Source: Streptomyces sp. Ag109_O5-10 (GTDB taxonomy: Bacteria > Actinomycetota > Actinomycetes > Streptomycetales > Streptomycetaceae). From it: a stretch of 64,000 nucleotides of DNA. Below the pieces are notes generated by a model, which made no database searches, was not told the origin of the DNA, and worked only from the letters and a program-made list of their open reading frames with translations. The stretch is taken from contig NZ_FNTQ01000001.1 in the NCBI RefSeq assembly GCF_900105755.1, forward strand, positions 4,650,001 to 4,714,000, written 5' to 3'. Positions 31,268 to 42,328 of this stretch are shown here, piece by piece. Positions within the stretch are counted from its first letter, which is position 1, and each line of letters opens with the position of its first letter. The position numbers and the translations under genes are program-made.

Positions 31268-34200
31268 ATGGCGCGCAACGGAGGAAGTAGGGAGTGGAGA
31301 GCCTTGGGTCCCGACGCAGGGGCACGCACAGCCTTCGCGGAACGCCTCGCGTTGCTGTACAGGGAGGCCGGTAATCCTCCGCTCAAGCGCGTCGCCGAGG
31401 CGGTCGACCGACTGCATCGCGTCGACGAGCGGGGCCGCCCCGTGCGGGTCTCCGCCCAGCGGATCAGCGACTGGCGGCGGGCGAAGAACGTGCCCGCGCA
31501 GTTCGTGGCCCTCTCCGCCGTCCTGCAGGTCCTGATCCCACAGGCCCGTCGTGCCCAGCCGACACCGGTCTCCGGCGGACTGTACGACATGCTCCAGTGG
31601 CAGAAGCTGTGGGAGCGGGCCGTGGCCGACCCGGTCGGCGAACTGCCCGCACCGGAAGCGGCCGAGGAGACGGGACAGCCCCCGCCGGTCGACAGCGTCT
31701 GCCCGTACCGGGGTCTGGCCTCCTACCGCCGTGAGGACGCCCGCTGGTTCTTCGGGCGAGAGCGCAGCACCGACGCGCTGGTCGCCCAGCTGCGTTCCGC
31801 GGAGGCAGGCGGTGGCGGCCTGGTGATGCTGGTCGGCGCCTCGGGCGCGGGCAAGTCCTCGCTGCTGAACGCCGGTCTGGTCACCGCGGTCCAGGGTGGC
31901 GCCCTGACCGCCGACGGGGACCTCGCCCACCCGCGCCGCATACTTCAGTTCGTCCCGGGTGCGGACCCCGTGAAGGAACTGACCCGCCGCATACCCGAGC
32001 TGGCCGAACCGGTCGACCTGCACGATCCGGACGCCGTGCGCGAGGCCGTCACGGCCTGGGCCCGCCGGGAAACAGCGGCCGGCCCTACGGCTGCCGAGGG
32101 GACGGCGACCGGACGGGTCACGGCCGAGCAGTCGGCGACCGGACGAACCTCAGCCGAGCAGACGGCGACCGCACGAGCCACGGCCGCATCACCCATCGAC
32201 GTTTCACGTGAAACACGACCGCCCGCGCAGACCCCTCCAACCCCAACCCCTCCAGCTCCTCCAGCCCCAACCCTTCCAGCCCGTCCGGTCCTGATCGTCG
32301 ATCAGTTCGAGGAGACCTTCACCCTCTGCGCCGACGAGGCGGACCGACGCGCCTTCGTACAGCTCCTGCACGCGGCCAGCACCCCCGCCGCCCCCGGCGA
32401 ACCGGCGCCCGCCCTCGTCGTCCTGGGTATCCGCGCGGACTTCTACGAGCAGTGCCTCGGCTACCCGGAGCTGGCCGACGCGCTCCAGCACCGGCACATG
32501 GTGCTCGGCCCGCTGACCACGGCCGAACTGCGCGAGGCCGTGACCGCGCCGGCCAAGGCCGTGGGCCTGGAACTGGAACCCGGTCTCGCCGAACTGATCG
32601 TCCGCGAGGTGAGCGCGGACGGCCCACGCGGGGCCCATGACGCCGGTGTCCTCCCTCTCCTCTCCCACGCCCTGCTGGCCACCTGGCAGCGCCGCAAGGC
32701 GGGCCGGCTGACACTGGCCGGCTACCGGGCGGCCGGCGGTATCCAAGGCGCCGTCGCGGCGACCGCGGAACGCGCCTGGTCGAGCCTGGACCCGGCCGCC
32801 CGCAGCGCCGCCCGGGTCCTCCTGCTCCGCCTGGTGCGGCTCGGCGAGGACACCCAGGCGACCCGCAGGCGCGGCACCCGACGCCAACTGGCCGCGGAAT
32901 CCACCGACCCGGACAAGACGGAGGAGTCGCTCGAAGCCCTGGTCCGGGCCCGGTTGGTGACCCTCGACGCCGACACCGTGGAGATCACCCACGAGGCGCT
33001 GCTGCACGCCTGGCCCCGGCTGCGCGACTGGCTCGACGAGGACCGCAACGGCAATCTGCTGCGCCAGCGCCTGGAGGAGGACGGCCGGGCCTGGGACGAG
33101 TCGTCGCAGGACTCCGCGCTGCTCTACCGGGGCTCCCGTCTGGAACAGGCCCACACCTGGGCGAAGTCGGCGGGTGACACCTTCCTGACCCGCAGCGCGG
33201 TGGAGTTCCTGGCCGCCTCGGTACGGCTGCGCCGGCGCACGGTGTGGATCAGCCGGGCCGCCGTGTCCGCGCTGGTGGTGCTCGCGGTACTGGCGGCCGG
33301 TTCGGCCGTGATCGCCCGGCAACAGCGGGACGACGCGGTGTTCGAGCGGGTGGTCGCGGAGGCCGACCGCTTCCAGTACTCGGACCCGTCGCTCTCCGCC
33401 CAACTCGACCTGGTGGCCCACGACCTGCGCCAGGACGACGAGGGCGCCAACAACCGCCTGATATCCATCGTCAACGCCCCGCTGGCCACCCCGCTGCTCG
33501 GCCACACCGGCGCCGTCTACCTCACCACCTTCAGCCCCGACGGCAAGGTCCTGGCCACCGCCGCCTACGACCGTACGGTCCGGCTCTGGGACGTGAGCGA
33601 GCCGACCCGGCCGAAGCCCCTGGGCAAGCCCCTGCTCGGCCACACGAGCTGGGTCTCCAGCGCGGTCTTCAGCCCGGACGGCCGGACCCTGGCCAGCGCC
33701 GGCGACGACGGCACCGTACGCCTCTGGAACGTCTCCGACCCGCGCCACCCCGCCTCCCTGGGGGCACCGTCGGCCGGGCACGACGGCACCGTCTACCTCG
33801 TCGCCTTCAGCCCGGACGGCAAGACCCTGGCCGCCGCCGACGAGGACCACACCGTCCGGTTGTGGGACGTGCACGACCCGCGCCATCCCGCCTCGCTGGG
33901 TACCCTGACCGGCCACACCGAGGCCGTGCGCTCCATCGCGTTCAGCCCCGACGGCCGCACCCTCGCGGCCGGCAGCGACGACAACTCGATCCTCCTGTAC
34001 GACGTCTCCGACCCCCGCCGCCCGGAGCGCGTCGGCGCTCCGCTCACCGGACACACGGCGACCGTGCACTCGGTGGCCTTCAGCCCGGACGGCCGGACCC
34101 TCGCCAGCGGCAGCAAGGACGACACCGTACGGCTGTGGGACGTCGCCGACCGGACACACGCCAAGGCCCTCGGCGCGCCGCTCACCGGGCACACCGGGCC

Positions 34201-35476
34201 CGTCTGGTCGGTGGCCTTCAGCCCCGACGGCTCCATGCTCGCCGCGGGCAGCGCGGACTCCACGGCCAGCCTGTGGAACGTCGGCAACCCGGCCTTCCCC
34301 TCCCAGGTGGGTGAGCCGCTCGCGGGCAGCAGCGGCGAGATGTACGCCGTCGGCTGGAGCCCCGACGGTCACACCCTCGCGACCGGCAGCGGCGACGGCA
34401 AGGTGCGGCTGTGGTCGGTCCCGGGTTCGGACATGACCGGCGCGGCGGGGGCGTTCAGCCCGGACGGCCGGGTCCTGGCCACCGGCGGCGGCGACAGCAG
34501 GATGCGGCTGTGGAACATCACGGATCCGGGCCGGCCCACCATGCTCGGCAAGCCGTTCACGACCGGGTCGCGGGACCTGCGGTCGATGGTGTTCACCCGG
34601 GACGGCCGCACGCTGATCATCCTGACCAGCGAGGACAACCTCAGCTGGGTGCAGCTGTGGAACATCTCCGACCCCGCGCACCCCGCCCAGTACGGTGCGC
34701 CGGTCCGGCTGGACACGCGGTACGCGGGGGCCGAGGCGCTGGCGCTGAGCCCCGACGGCCGGACGGTGGCCGCCGACTACGACGACCGGACGGTCCAGCT
34801 CCTGGACATCAGCGACCCCGCCCACCCCGCCCGGCTCGGGGAGCCCCTCAAGGGCCACACCGGCTACGTCAACGCGCTCGTCTTCAGCCCGGACGGCAGG
34901 TCCCTGGCCAGCGGCAGCGCGGACGGCACCGTACGCCTCTGGAACGTCTCGGACCGGACCCGCGCCAGGCCCCTGGGCAACCCCCTGAAGGGCCACCTGG
35001 GCCCCGTCAACACCCTCGCCTACAGCCCCGACGGCCGCACCCTGGCCAGCGGCAGCGACGACGACACGGTCCGCCTGTGGAACGTCTCCGACCCGGCCCA
35101 CGCGGCTCTGCTCGGCTCCGCCCTCACCGGTCACACCGAGGCGGTGGTCTCCCTGACCTTCAGTCGCGACGGCAAGACCCTGGCCAGCGGCGGCAACGAC
35201 AACACGGTCCGCCTGTGGAACGTGTCGTCCCCGTCCTCGGCCCACCCCATAGGCCAGTCCATGAGCCCCAACGCCAAGACGGGCAACTTCCTCTCCTTCA
35301 GCCCGCGGAGCAACATGCTGGGCGTCTCCAGCGGCTCCGACACGGTCCGGCTGTGGAGCCTCGACGTGGACCAGGCGGTCAACCGCATCTGCGCGGTCAC
35401 CCGCAATGTCCTGACACCCGCCAAATGGCGCGAGTACCTCCCCCGTCTCGCCTACGACCCGCCATGCGACGCCTGA
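31268..35476 (+). CDS. HTH-STAND NTPase-WD40 repeat protein
   Basis: A 1402-residue signalling protein. An N-terminal helical domain with an HTH-like part (about 15-95, with VSAQRISDWRRAKNVPAQF) precedes a STAND/NACHT-type NTPase. Its Walker A is GASGAGKSS (about 190-198), Walker B VLIVDQFEETF (about 341-350), and RADFYEQC follows. Between the Walker motifs is an extended Thr/Ala/Pro linker made of three 30-bp repeats (32093-32182) plus a parS site. One membrane-like helix (about 662-685) precedes 14 WD40 units (about 740-1370), enough for two seven-bladed propellers, and a Cys-containing tail. Such proteins act as switch-like sensors, some in antiphage defence, but no effector domain or partner is evident. 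The start could also be GTG at 31250. Confidence 0.9.
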   Translation: MARNGGSREWRALGPDAGARTAFAERLALLYREAGNPPLKRVAEAVDRLHRVDERGRPVRVSAQRISDWRRAKNVPAQFVALSAVLQVLIPQARRAQPTPVSGGLYDMLQWQKLWERAVADPVGELPAPEAAEETGQPPPVDSVCPYRGLASYRREDARWFFGRERSTDALVAQLRSAEAGGGGLVMLVGASGAGKSSLLNAGLVTAVQGGALTADGDLAHPRRILQFVPGADPVKELTRRIPELAEPVDLHDPDAVREAVTAWARRETAAGPTAAEGTATGRVTAEQSATGRTSAEQTATARATAASPIDVSRETRPPAQTPPTPTPPAPPAPTLPARPVLIVDQFEETFTLCADEADRRAFVQLLHAASTPAAPGEPAPALVVLGIRADFYEQCLGYPELADALQHRHMVLGPLTTAELREAVTAPAKAVGLELEPGLAELIVREVSADGPRGAHDAGVLPLLSHALLATWQRRKAGRLTLAGYRAAGGIQGAVAATAERAWSSLDPAARSAARVLLLRLVRLGEDTQATRRRGTRRQLAAESTDPDKTEESLEALVRARLVTLDADTVEITHEALLHAWPRLRDWLDEDRNGNLLRQRLEEDGRAWDESSQDSALLYRGSRLEQAHTWAKSAGDTFLTRSAVEFLAASVRLRRRTVWISRAAVSALVVLAVLAAGSAVIARQQRDDAVFERVVAEADRFQYSDPSLSAQLDLVAHDLRQDDEGANNRLISIVNAPLATPLLGHTGAVYLTTFSPDGKVLATAAYDRTVRLWDVSEPTRPKPLGKPLLGHTSWVSSAVFSPDGRTLASAGDDGTVRLWNVSDPRHPASLGAPSAGHDGTVYLVAFSPDGKTLAAADEDHTVRLWDVHDPRHPASLGTLTGHTEAVRSIAFSPDGRTLAAGSDDNSILLYDVSDPRRPERVGAPLTGHTATVHSVAFSPDGRTLASGSKDDTVRLWDVADRTHAKALGAPLTGHTGPVWSVAFSPDGSMLAAGSADSTASLWNVGNPAFPSQVGEPLAGSSGEMYAVGWSPDGHTLATGSGDGKVRLWSVPGSDMTGAAGAFSPDGRVLATGGGDSRMRLWNITDPGRPTMLGKPFTTGSRDLRSMVFTRDGRTLIILTSEDNLSWVQLWNISDPAHPAQYGAPVRLDTRYAGAEALALSPDGRTVAADYDDRTVQLLDISDPAHPARLGEPLKGHTGYVNALVFSPDGRSLASGSADGTVRLWNVSDRTRARPLGNPLKGHLGPVNTLAYSPDGRTLASGSDDDTVRLWNVSDPAHAALLGSALTGHTEAVVSLTFSRDGKTLASGGNDNTVRLWNVSSPSSAHPIGQSMSPNAKTGNFLSFSPRSNMLGVSSGSDTVRLWSLDVDQAVNRICAVTRNVLTPAKWREYLPRLAYDPPCDA
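32093..32182 (+). repeat. Three 30-bp in-frame repeats in the STAND linker
   Basis: Units at 32093, 32123 and 32153 encode variants of AEQSATGRTS (AEGTATGRVT, AEQSATGRTS, AEQTATARAT). They lie between Walker A and Walker B and next to a parS site. Confidence 0.8.
32201..32214. promoter_or_regulatory. parS site inside the STAND-WD40 gene
   Basis: Exact GTTTCACGTGAAAC within coding sequence, translated in frame as part of DVSRETRP in a disordered linker. Confidence 0.92.
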
Positions 35477-35540
35477 TCCGCCCCCACCCCTGACCGCACT
35501 TGAGTGATCCCGATCACAACTGCTCATGACGGCCGAGAAG

Positions 35541-35632
35541 TTGACTCCCGCCGCACAGGCCACCTTGTTAGGCTGACCACAACCCGGTCGCTGGTGCATC
35601 CCCCGTCGCCAGCGACCGGGCCTTTTCATGCC
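35541..35632 (+). ncRNA. Candidate small RNA with its own promoter and terminator
   Basis: TTGACT at 35541 and a -10-like TAGGCT at 35569 precede a short noncoding stretch. A 12-bp perfect hairpin follows (CCCGGTCGCTGG at 35583-35594, complement at 35609-35620) with loop TGCATCCCCCGTCG, then CCTTTTC. The promoter spacing (22 bp) is longer than ideal; TTGTTA at 35565 gives 18. The C-rich loop recalls actinobacterial 6C-type RNAs, but only five C and one hairpin are present, so I do not assign it. It could also be simply a terminator. Confidence 0.4.
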
Positions 35633-35686
35633 CGGGTCCGCCTCCCCCTCGAACACCGATGACCACGACGAGCACGATGAACACCA

Positions 35687-35724
35687 AAGCAAAAGACCCC
35701 CGATCCATCCGGACCGGGGGTCTT
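35687..35724 (-). terminator. Terminator downstream of tRNA-Ile
   Basis: On the reverse strand AGACCCCC(G) pairs with (C)GGGGGTCT and is followed by TTTTGCTTT. It begins within 10 bases of the tRNA 3' end. Confidence 0.85.
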
Positions 35725-35729
35725 CGTGC

Positions 35730-35806
35730 TGGTGGGGCTAACAGGATTTGAACCTGTGGCCTCATCCTTATCAGGGATGCGCTCTAACCAACTGAGCTAT
35801 AGCCCC
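35730..35806 (-). tRNA. tRNA-Ile (anticodon GAT)
   Basis: A 77-nt gene with encoded CCA: acceptor GGGGCTA/TAGCCCC, D-arm AGCTCAGTTGGTTAGAGC, anticodon loop CTGATAA giving GAT, and T-arm ACAGGTTCAAATCCTGT. It follows gyrA and the DUF3566 gene on the same strand, as in most actinobacteria. Confidence 0.96.
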
Positions 35807-35917
35807 GCCGCGCTCTGCGGTGTATGTCCCGCGCGCTGACTCCTGAAGATTAGCGCACGACCGGGGCAGTCCCAAAATCGGTTGTCGGGGGATCGTCAGG
35901 AGAGGTTTGGACCGGCG

Positions 35918-36688
35918 TCACTCGTCCTCGGCCAAGGTCAGCTCGACGCCGCCGACGAAGCCCGCGGAGAGGTTGTAGATGAACGCGCCGAGGGTCGCCA
36001 GCGCCGTCGCGAGGACGACGTCGATGACCGCGATGATCGCCGTGAACGTCAGGACGTGCGGGAGGGAGAGGAACGCCTGGAGGTCGAAACCGTTCGACTC
36101 GTTCGAACCGGTCGCCTCCGAGATCGTGCCGCCGACCGTCGAGAACACGCCCATCGCGTCCAGGACCATCCACAGCACCGCCGCCGCCACGATCGAGCAG
36201 ATGCCCAGCGCGATGGAGAGCAGGAAGCTGACCTTCATCACCGACCAGGGATCGGCCTTGGCGACCCGCAGCCGGGCCTTGCGGGTGCGCGGGGCGGTGC
36301 GGGCCGGGGCGCCCGTACGCGGCCGTCGTACGCCCGCCGCGGGCGCCTGGGCGGCCTGGGCCCCCGGGTAGGCCTGCGGGGGGTGGTAAGGCCCCGCGGG
36401 CTGCTCGGCATGCCGTTCCCCGGGCAGCGGGGAAGCCCCCTGCTGCGACGGCTGCGCGGGCGCCGGCCGGTCGCCCGGCGCGGCCGGTCCTCGGGTGTCG
36501 GTCACGGTTCCCCCCTGCGCTCCCGGTGCGTCGGACGCGGGCGCCTTGATCGCCTTCAGCTGGGTCGTGTGCGTGTCCGCCTGCTGCGGCGCACCGCTCC
36601 CGTCGGACGCGGCGGAGCCACGGCCGCCGCCGTCCGCATCCGTACCCGTAGAGGTACCGGCCGATCCGGCGCCCGTGGCTCCGCTCAC
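35918..36688 (-). CDS. DUF3566 membrane protein
   Basis: A 256-residue protein: a long Gly/Ala/Pro/Gln-rich disordered cytoplasmic N-terminus (about 135 residues), then the DUF3566 domain with two membrane helices (about 152-178 and 212-238) and SNGFDLQAFLSLPHVLTF between them. Its gene is next to gyrA throughout actinobacteria; the homologue in mycobacteria (CwsA neighbourhood) is an envelope protein of unclear role. GTG start 19 bp after gyrA, so probably in the gyrBA transcript. Confidence 0.9.
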   Translation of the reverse strand: MSGATGAGSAGTSTGTDADGGGRGSAASDGSGAPQQADTHTTQLKAIKAPASDAPGAQGGTVTDTRGPAAPGDRPAPAQPSQQGASPLPGERHAEQPAGPYHPPQAYPGAQAAQAPAAGVRRPRTGAPARTAPRTRKARLRVAKADPWSVMKVSFLLSIALGICSIVAAAVLWMVLDAMGVFSTVGGTISEATGSNESNGFDLQAFLSLPHVLTFTAIIAVIDVVLATALATLGAFIYNLSAGFVGGVELTLAEDE

Positions 36689-36707
36689 GATGACTCACTC
36701 CTCGTGC

Positions 36708-39302
<2,595 letters not shown>

Positions 39303-39344
39303 AGCTGGTGAGGATCCTTCCTGGTGCGGTCAGCTGAGACCGAC

Positions 39345-41402
39345 TCAGATGTCGAGGAAGCGGACGTCCTTGGCGTTGCGCTGGATGAACTGGCGGCGGG
39401 CCTCTACGTCTTCGCCCATCAGGACCGAGAACAGGTCGTCGGCCTGGGCCGCGTCGTCGAGGGTGACCTGGCCGAGGACGCGGTGGTCGACGTCCATGGT
39501 GGTCACGCGCAGTTCCTCGGCGTTCATCTCGCCGAGGCCCTTGAAGCGCTGGATCGAGTCCTCCTTGACCCGCTTGCCACGCTGCCGCCCCAGCTCCAGG
39601 AGGGCGTCGCGCTCGCGGTCGGAGTAGGCGTACTCGACCTCGTCCCGGCCCCACTTGATCTTGTAGAGCGGGGGACGGGACAGGTACACGTGCCCCTGCT
39701 CCACCAGGTCCCGCATGAAGCGGAACAGGAAGGTCAGCAGCAGGGTGTTGATGTGCTGGCCGTCGACGTCGGCGTCCGCCATCAGGATGATCTTGTGATA
39801 GCGGAGCTTCTCGATGTCGAAGTCCTCGTGCACGCCCGTGCCGAAGGCCGAGATCAGCGCCTGGATCTCCTGGTTCTGCAGGATCTTGTCGATCCGAGCC
39901 TTCTCGACGTTGAGGATCTTGCCGCGGATCGGGAGGATCGCCTGGTACTGCGGGTTGCGGCCGGACTTGGCCGAACCGCCGGCGGAGTCACCCTCGACGA
40001 TGAAGATCTCGCACTTGGTGGGGTCGTTGGACTGGCAGTCCGAGAGCTTGCCCGGCAGCGAGGCGCTCTCCAGCAGGCCCTTGCGGCGGGTGAGGTCGCG
40101 GGCCTTGCGGGCCGCCACGCGCGCGGTGGCCGCCTGGATGCCCTTGCGGATGATGTCCGCGGCCTCCACCGGGTTGCGGTCCAGCCAGTCGTTCAGGTGC
40201 TCGTAGACCGCCTTCTGCACGAAGGTCTTGGCCTCCGTGTTGCCCAGCTTGGTCTTCGTCTGACCCTCGAACTGCGGCTCGCTGAGCTTGACCGAGATGA
40301 TCGCCGTCAGGCCCTCGCGGATGTCGTCACCGGTGAGGTTGTCGTCCTTCTCCCGGAGCAGCTTCTTGTCGCGCGCGTACTTGTTGATCAGCGAGGTGAG
40401 CGCCGCGCGGAAGCCCTCCTCGTGGGTGCCGCCCTCGTGGGTGTGGATGATGTTGGCGAACGAGTACACGCCCTCGCTGTAGCCGCTGTTCCACTGCATG
40501 GCGACCTCGAGGGACAGGCTCTTGTCCCTGTCCTCGGCCTCCAGGTCGATGATCGTGGGGTGGACCACGTCTCCCTTGCGGGAGTTGAGGTACTTCACGA
40601 AGTCGACGATGCCGCCCTCGTAGTGGTACGTGACGGTCTTGACCTCGGCCTTCTCGTCCGCACCCGCCTCGTCCGCGCCGGCCACGGCCTTCGCCGACTC
40701 ACGCTCGTCGGTGAGCCGGATCGTCAGGCCCTTGTTGAGGAACGCCATCTCCTGGAAGCGCCGCGACAGCGTCTCGAAGGAGTACTCGGTCGTCTCGAAG
40801 ATGTCCGGGTCGGCCCAGAACGTGACCGAGGTGCCGGTCTCGTCGGTCTCCTCGTGCCTGGCCAGCGGCGCCGTGGGGACGCCCAGCTTGTAGTCCTGCG
40901 TCCAGCGGTAACCGTCGGTCTTGATCTCGACGGACACCCGGCTCGACAGCGCGTTCACGACGGACACACCCACACCGTGCAGACCGCCGGAGACGGCGTA
41001 ACCGCCACCGCCGAACTTGCCACCCGCGTGCAGCACGGTCAGCACGACCTCGACGGCCGGCTTGCCCTCGGACGCCACGATGCCGACCGGGATGCCACGG
41101 CCGTTGTCCACGACGCGCACGCCGCCGTCGGCCAGGACCGTCACGTCGATGGTGTCCGCGTAGCCGGCGAGGGCCTCGTCGACGGAGTTGTCCACAACCT
41201 CGTACACCAGGTGGTGCAGGCCGCGCTCGCCGGTCGAGCCGATGTACATACCGGGCCGCTTGCGGACCGCGTCCAGCCCTTCGAGCACGGTGATGGCACT
41301 GGCGTCGTACGAACCGGCGACGGCGCCAGAACCAGCGGCGTCACCGTGCGCGCCGGCGTCGGTGGACGGGATGTTCTCGTTGGGGTTGCCGGAATCGGCC
41401 AC
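39345..41402 (-). CDS. gyrB: DNA gyrase subunit B
   Basis: A 685-residue gyrase B subunit. It has a GHKL ATPase domain (EVVDNSVDEALAG, VVDNGRGIPVG, GGLHGVGVSVVNALS), a transducer domain, and a TOPRIM domain with EGDSAGGSAKSGRN (the novobiocin-neighbouring motif) and DADVDGQHI, plus the C-terminal QRFKGLGEMN. A loop rich in Ala/Glu (ADEAGADEKAE) is a lineage insertion. Start: GTG at 41402 with AAAGGG at good spacing; the frame extends upstream to 41522 without support. The length fits S. coelicolor GyrB. Confidence 0.98.
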   Translation of the reverse strand: MADSGNPNENIPSTDAGAHGDAAGSGAVAGSYDASAITVLEGLDAVRKRPGMYIGSTGERGLHHLVYEVVDNSVDEALAGYADTIDVTVLADGGVRVVDNGRGIPVGIVASEGKPAVEVVLTVLHAGGKFGGGGYAVSGGLHGVGVSVVNALSSRVSVEIKTDGYRWTQDYKLGVPTAPLARHEETDETGTSVTFWADPDIFETTEYSFETLSRRFQEMAFLNKGLTIRLTDERESAKAVAGADEAGADEKAEVKTVTYHYEGGIVDFVKYLNSRKGDVVHPTIIDLEAEDRDKSLSLEVAMQWNSGYSEGVYSFANIIHTHEGGTHEEGFRAALTSLINKYARDKKLLREKDDNLTGDDIREGLTAIISVKLSEPQFEGQTKTKLGNTEAKTFVQKAVYEHLNDWLDRNPVEAADIIRKGIQAATARVAARKARDLTRRKGLLESASLPGKLSDCQSNDPTKCEIFIVEGDSAGGSAKSGRNPQYQAILPIRGKILNVEKARIDKILQNQEIQALISAFGTGVHEDFDIEKLRYHKIILMADADVDGQHINTLLLTFLFRFMRDLVEQGHVYLSRPPLYKIKWGRDEVEYAYSDRERDALLELGRQRGKRVKEDSIQRFKGLGEMNAEELRVTTMDVDHRVLGQVTLDDAAQADDLFSVLMGEDVEARRQFIQRNAKDVRFLDI

Positions 41403-41800
41403 GAAGCGCCCTTTCTGGCACAGCACGAGCCAGGCTCGTCGGCGGGTTGCCGGAGCGGCTGCGGCATGTTGCGTTGGTAAGCCTTGATCAGCGTTGCTCA
41501 GCTTTTCCCGGACGGTCCCCACGTTCGGGGCGGGATTGTCTTCCAGTCTACCGGTAGCGCCGACAGTGATGGGGGTTTGCCGGTACCTGAGTCCGCATGT
41601 GCCGCCCTGAACCGGCCTGTGCCGACTCCCGATATACGGATGGGGGCTCCAAGAGGCTCACGGAGGCACTCAGCGCTTCCGGCTGTCAACCCTTGGCTAC
41701 TCCGGCGTCAGGTCGCGATTCGCAACCGCGTGCGGTCGTACGACGATCAGCCGGGGCGGCCGTGGAACGGCACCGCACCCGGCCGGGATCGTGACGTAAG
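41403..41800. other. gyrB upstream region
   Basis: About 400 bp between dciA and gyrB with no coding character. On the reverse strand a good -10, TAGACT (41550-41545), lies about 145 bp before gyrB; a TTGACA (41690-41685) lies farther upstream without a matched -10. The inverted repeat GTGAC-GTAA-GTCAC at about 41793-41806 straddles the dciA stop. In S. coelicolor gyrBA is supercoiling-controlled from this region. Confidence 0.5.
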
Positions 41801-42328
41801 TCACCCGTAGGTATCCCCGGGACCCGTGCTCCCAGGGGCCCGCAGCGGGCCGTAGCGCCGGGCCGGACCGCCCGGATTGAGCACCTTGATCAGCCGTACG
41901 GTGCCGTGCCCCAGGTCCTCGTTCAGACGGGCGACCAGCGCGGGCGCGAGGTGGCGCAGCTGGGTCGCCCAGGCCGTGGAGTCGCACTGGACGACCAGCA
42001 CCCGCTCGTCCTCGTCGTAGCGCTGCGGCACACAGTGCTTGGCCAGATCCTCGCCGACGATCTCCGGCCAGCGGCCCATCACCCCGCCCACCGCGGCCGG
42101 AGTCTCCCAGCCGCGCTCGGTGATCAGCCGGTTGATCGCGGAACCCAGCGCCATCGGGTCGCGGCCGTCGGCGCGCGCGCCGGAGCGCAGGCCACCGCGT
42201 CGCGCCTGCTTCTTCTGCTGCGCTGCGTCGCCACGCGCGCGTGCCGCCTCCTTGGCCGCCCTGAGCGCCACGCGCGCGAGGTCGACACCGGAGGGCTCCT
42301 CCCGGGGCGCGGGTCCTTCGGTGCTCAT
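41801..42328 (-). CDS. dciA: DciA-like replication initiation helper (DUF721)
   Basis: A 175-residue protein of the DUF721/DciA family. The N-terminal part is basic and disordered (QQKKQARRGGLRSGARADG). The KH-like DUF721 domain (about 60-150) has GRWPEIVGEDLAKHCVP, LVVQCDSTAWATQLRHLAP and IKVLNPGGPARRYGP. DciA loads or operates the replicative helicase DnaB in bacteria without DnaC. The ATG overlaps the recF stop by 4 bp (ATGA), showing coupling. Confidence 0.93.
   Translation of the reverse strand: MSTEGPAPREEPSGVDLARVALRAAKEAARARGDAAQQKKQARRGGLRSGARADGRDPMALGSAINRLITERGWETPAAVGGVMGRWPEIVGEDLAKHCVPQRYDEDERVLVVQCDSTAWATQLRHLAPALVARLNEDLGHGTVRLIKVLNPGGPARRYGPLRAPGSTGPGDTYG

Larger units (their letters stand above)
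35477..35729. other. Intergenic region with a candidate small transcript
   Basis: A 250-bp gap after the STAND gene without a protein gene. It holds the short transcription unit described at 35541-35632 and, on the other strand, the tRNA-Ile terminator. Confidence 0.5.

Noticed and set aside
35541..35632. Assignment to the 6C RNA family
   Set aside because: That family needs two hairpins with at least six C in the loops; here there is one hairpin with five C.
32204..35692. 1162-codon reverse frame over the STAND-WD40 gene
   Set aside because: Shadow frame; the forward strand shows Walker motifs and 14 WD40 units.
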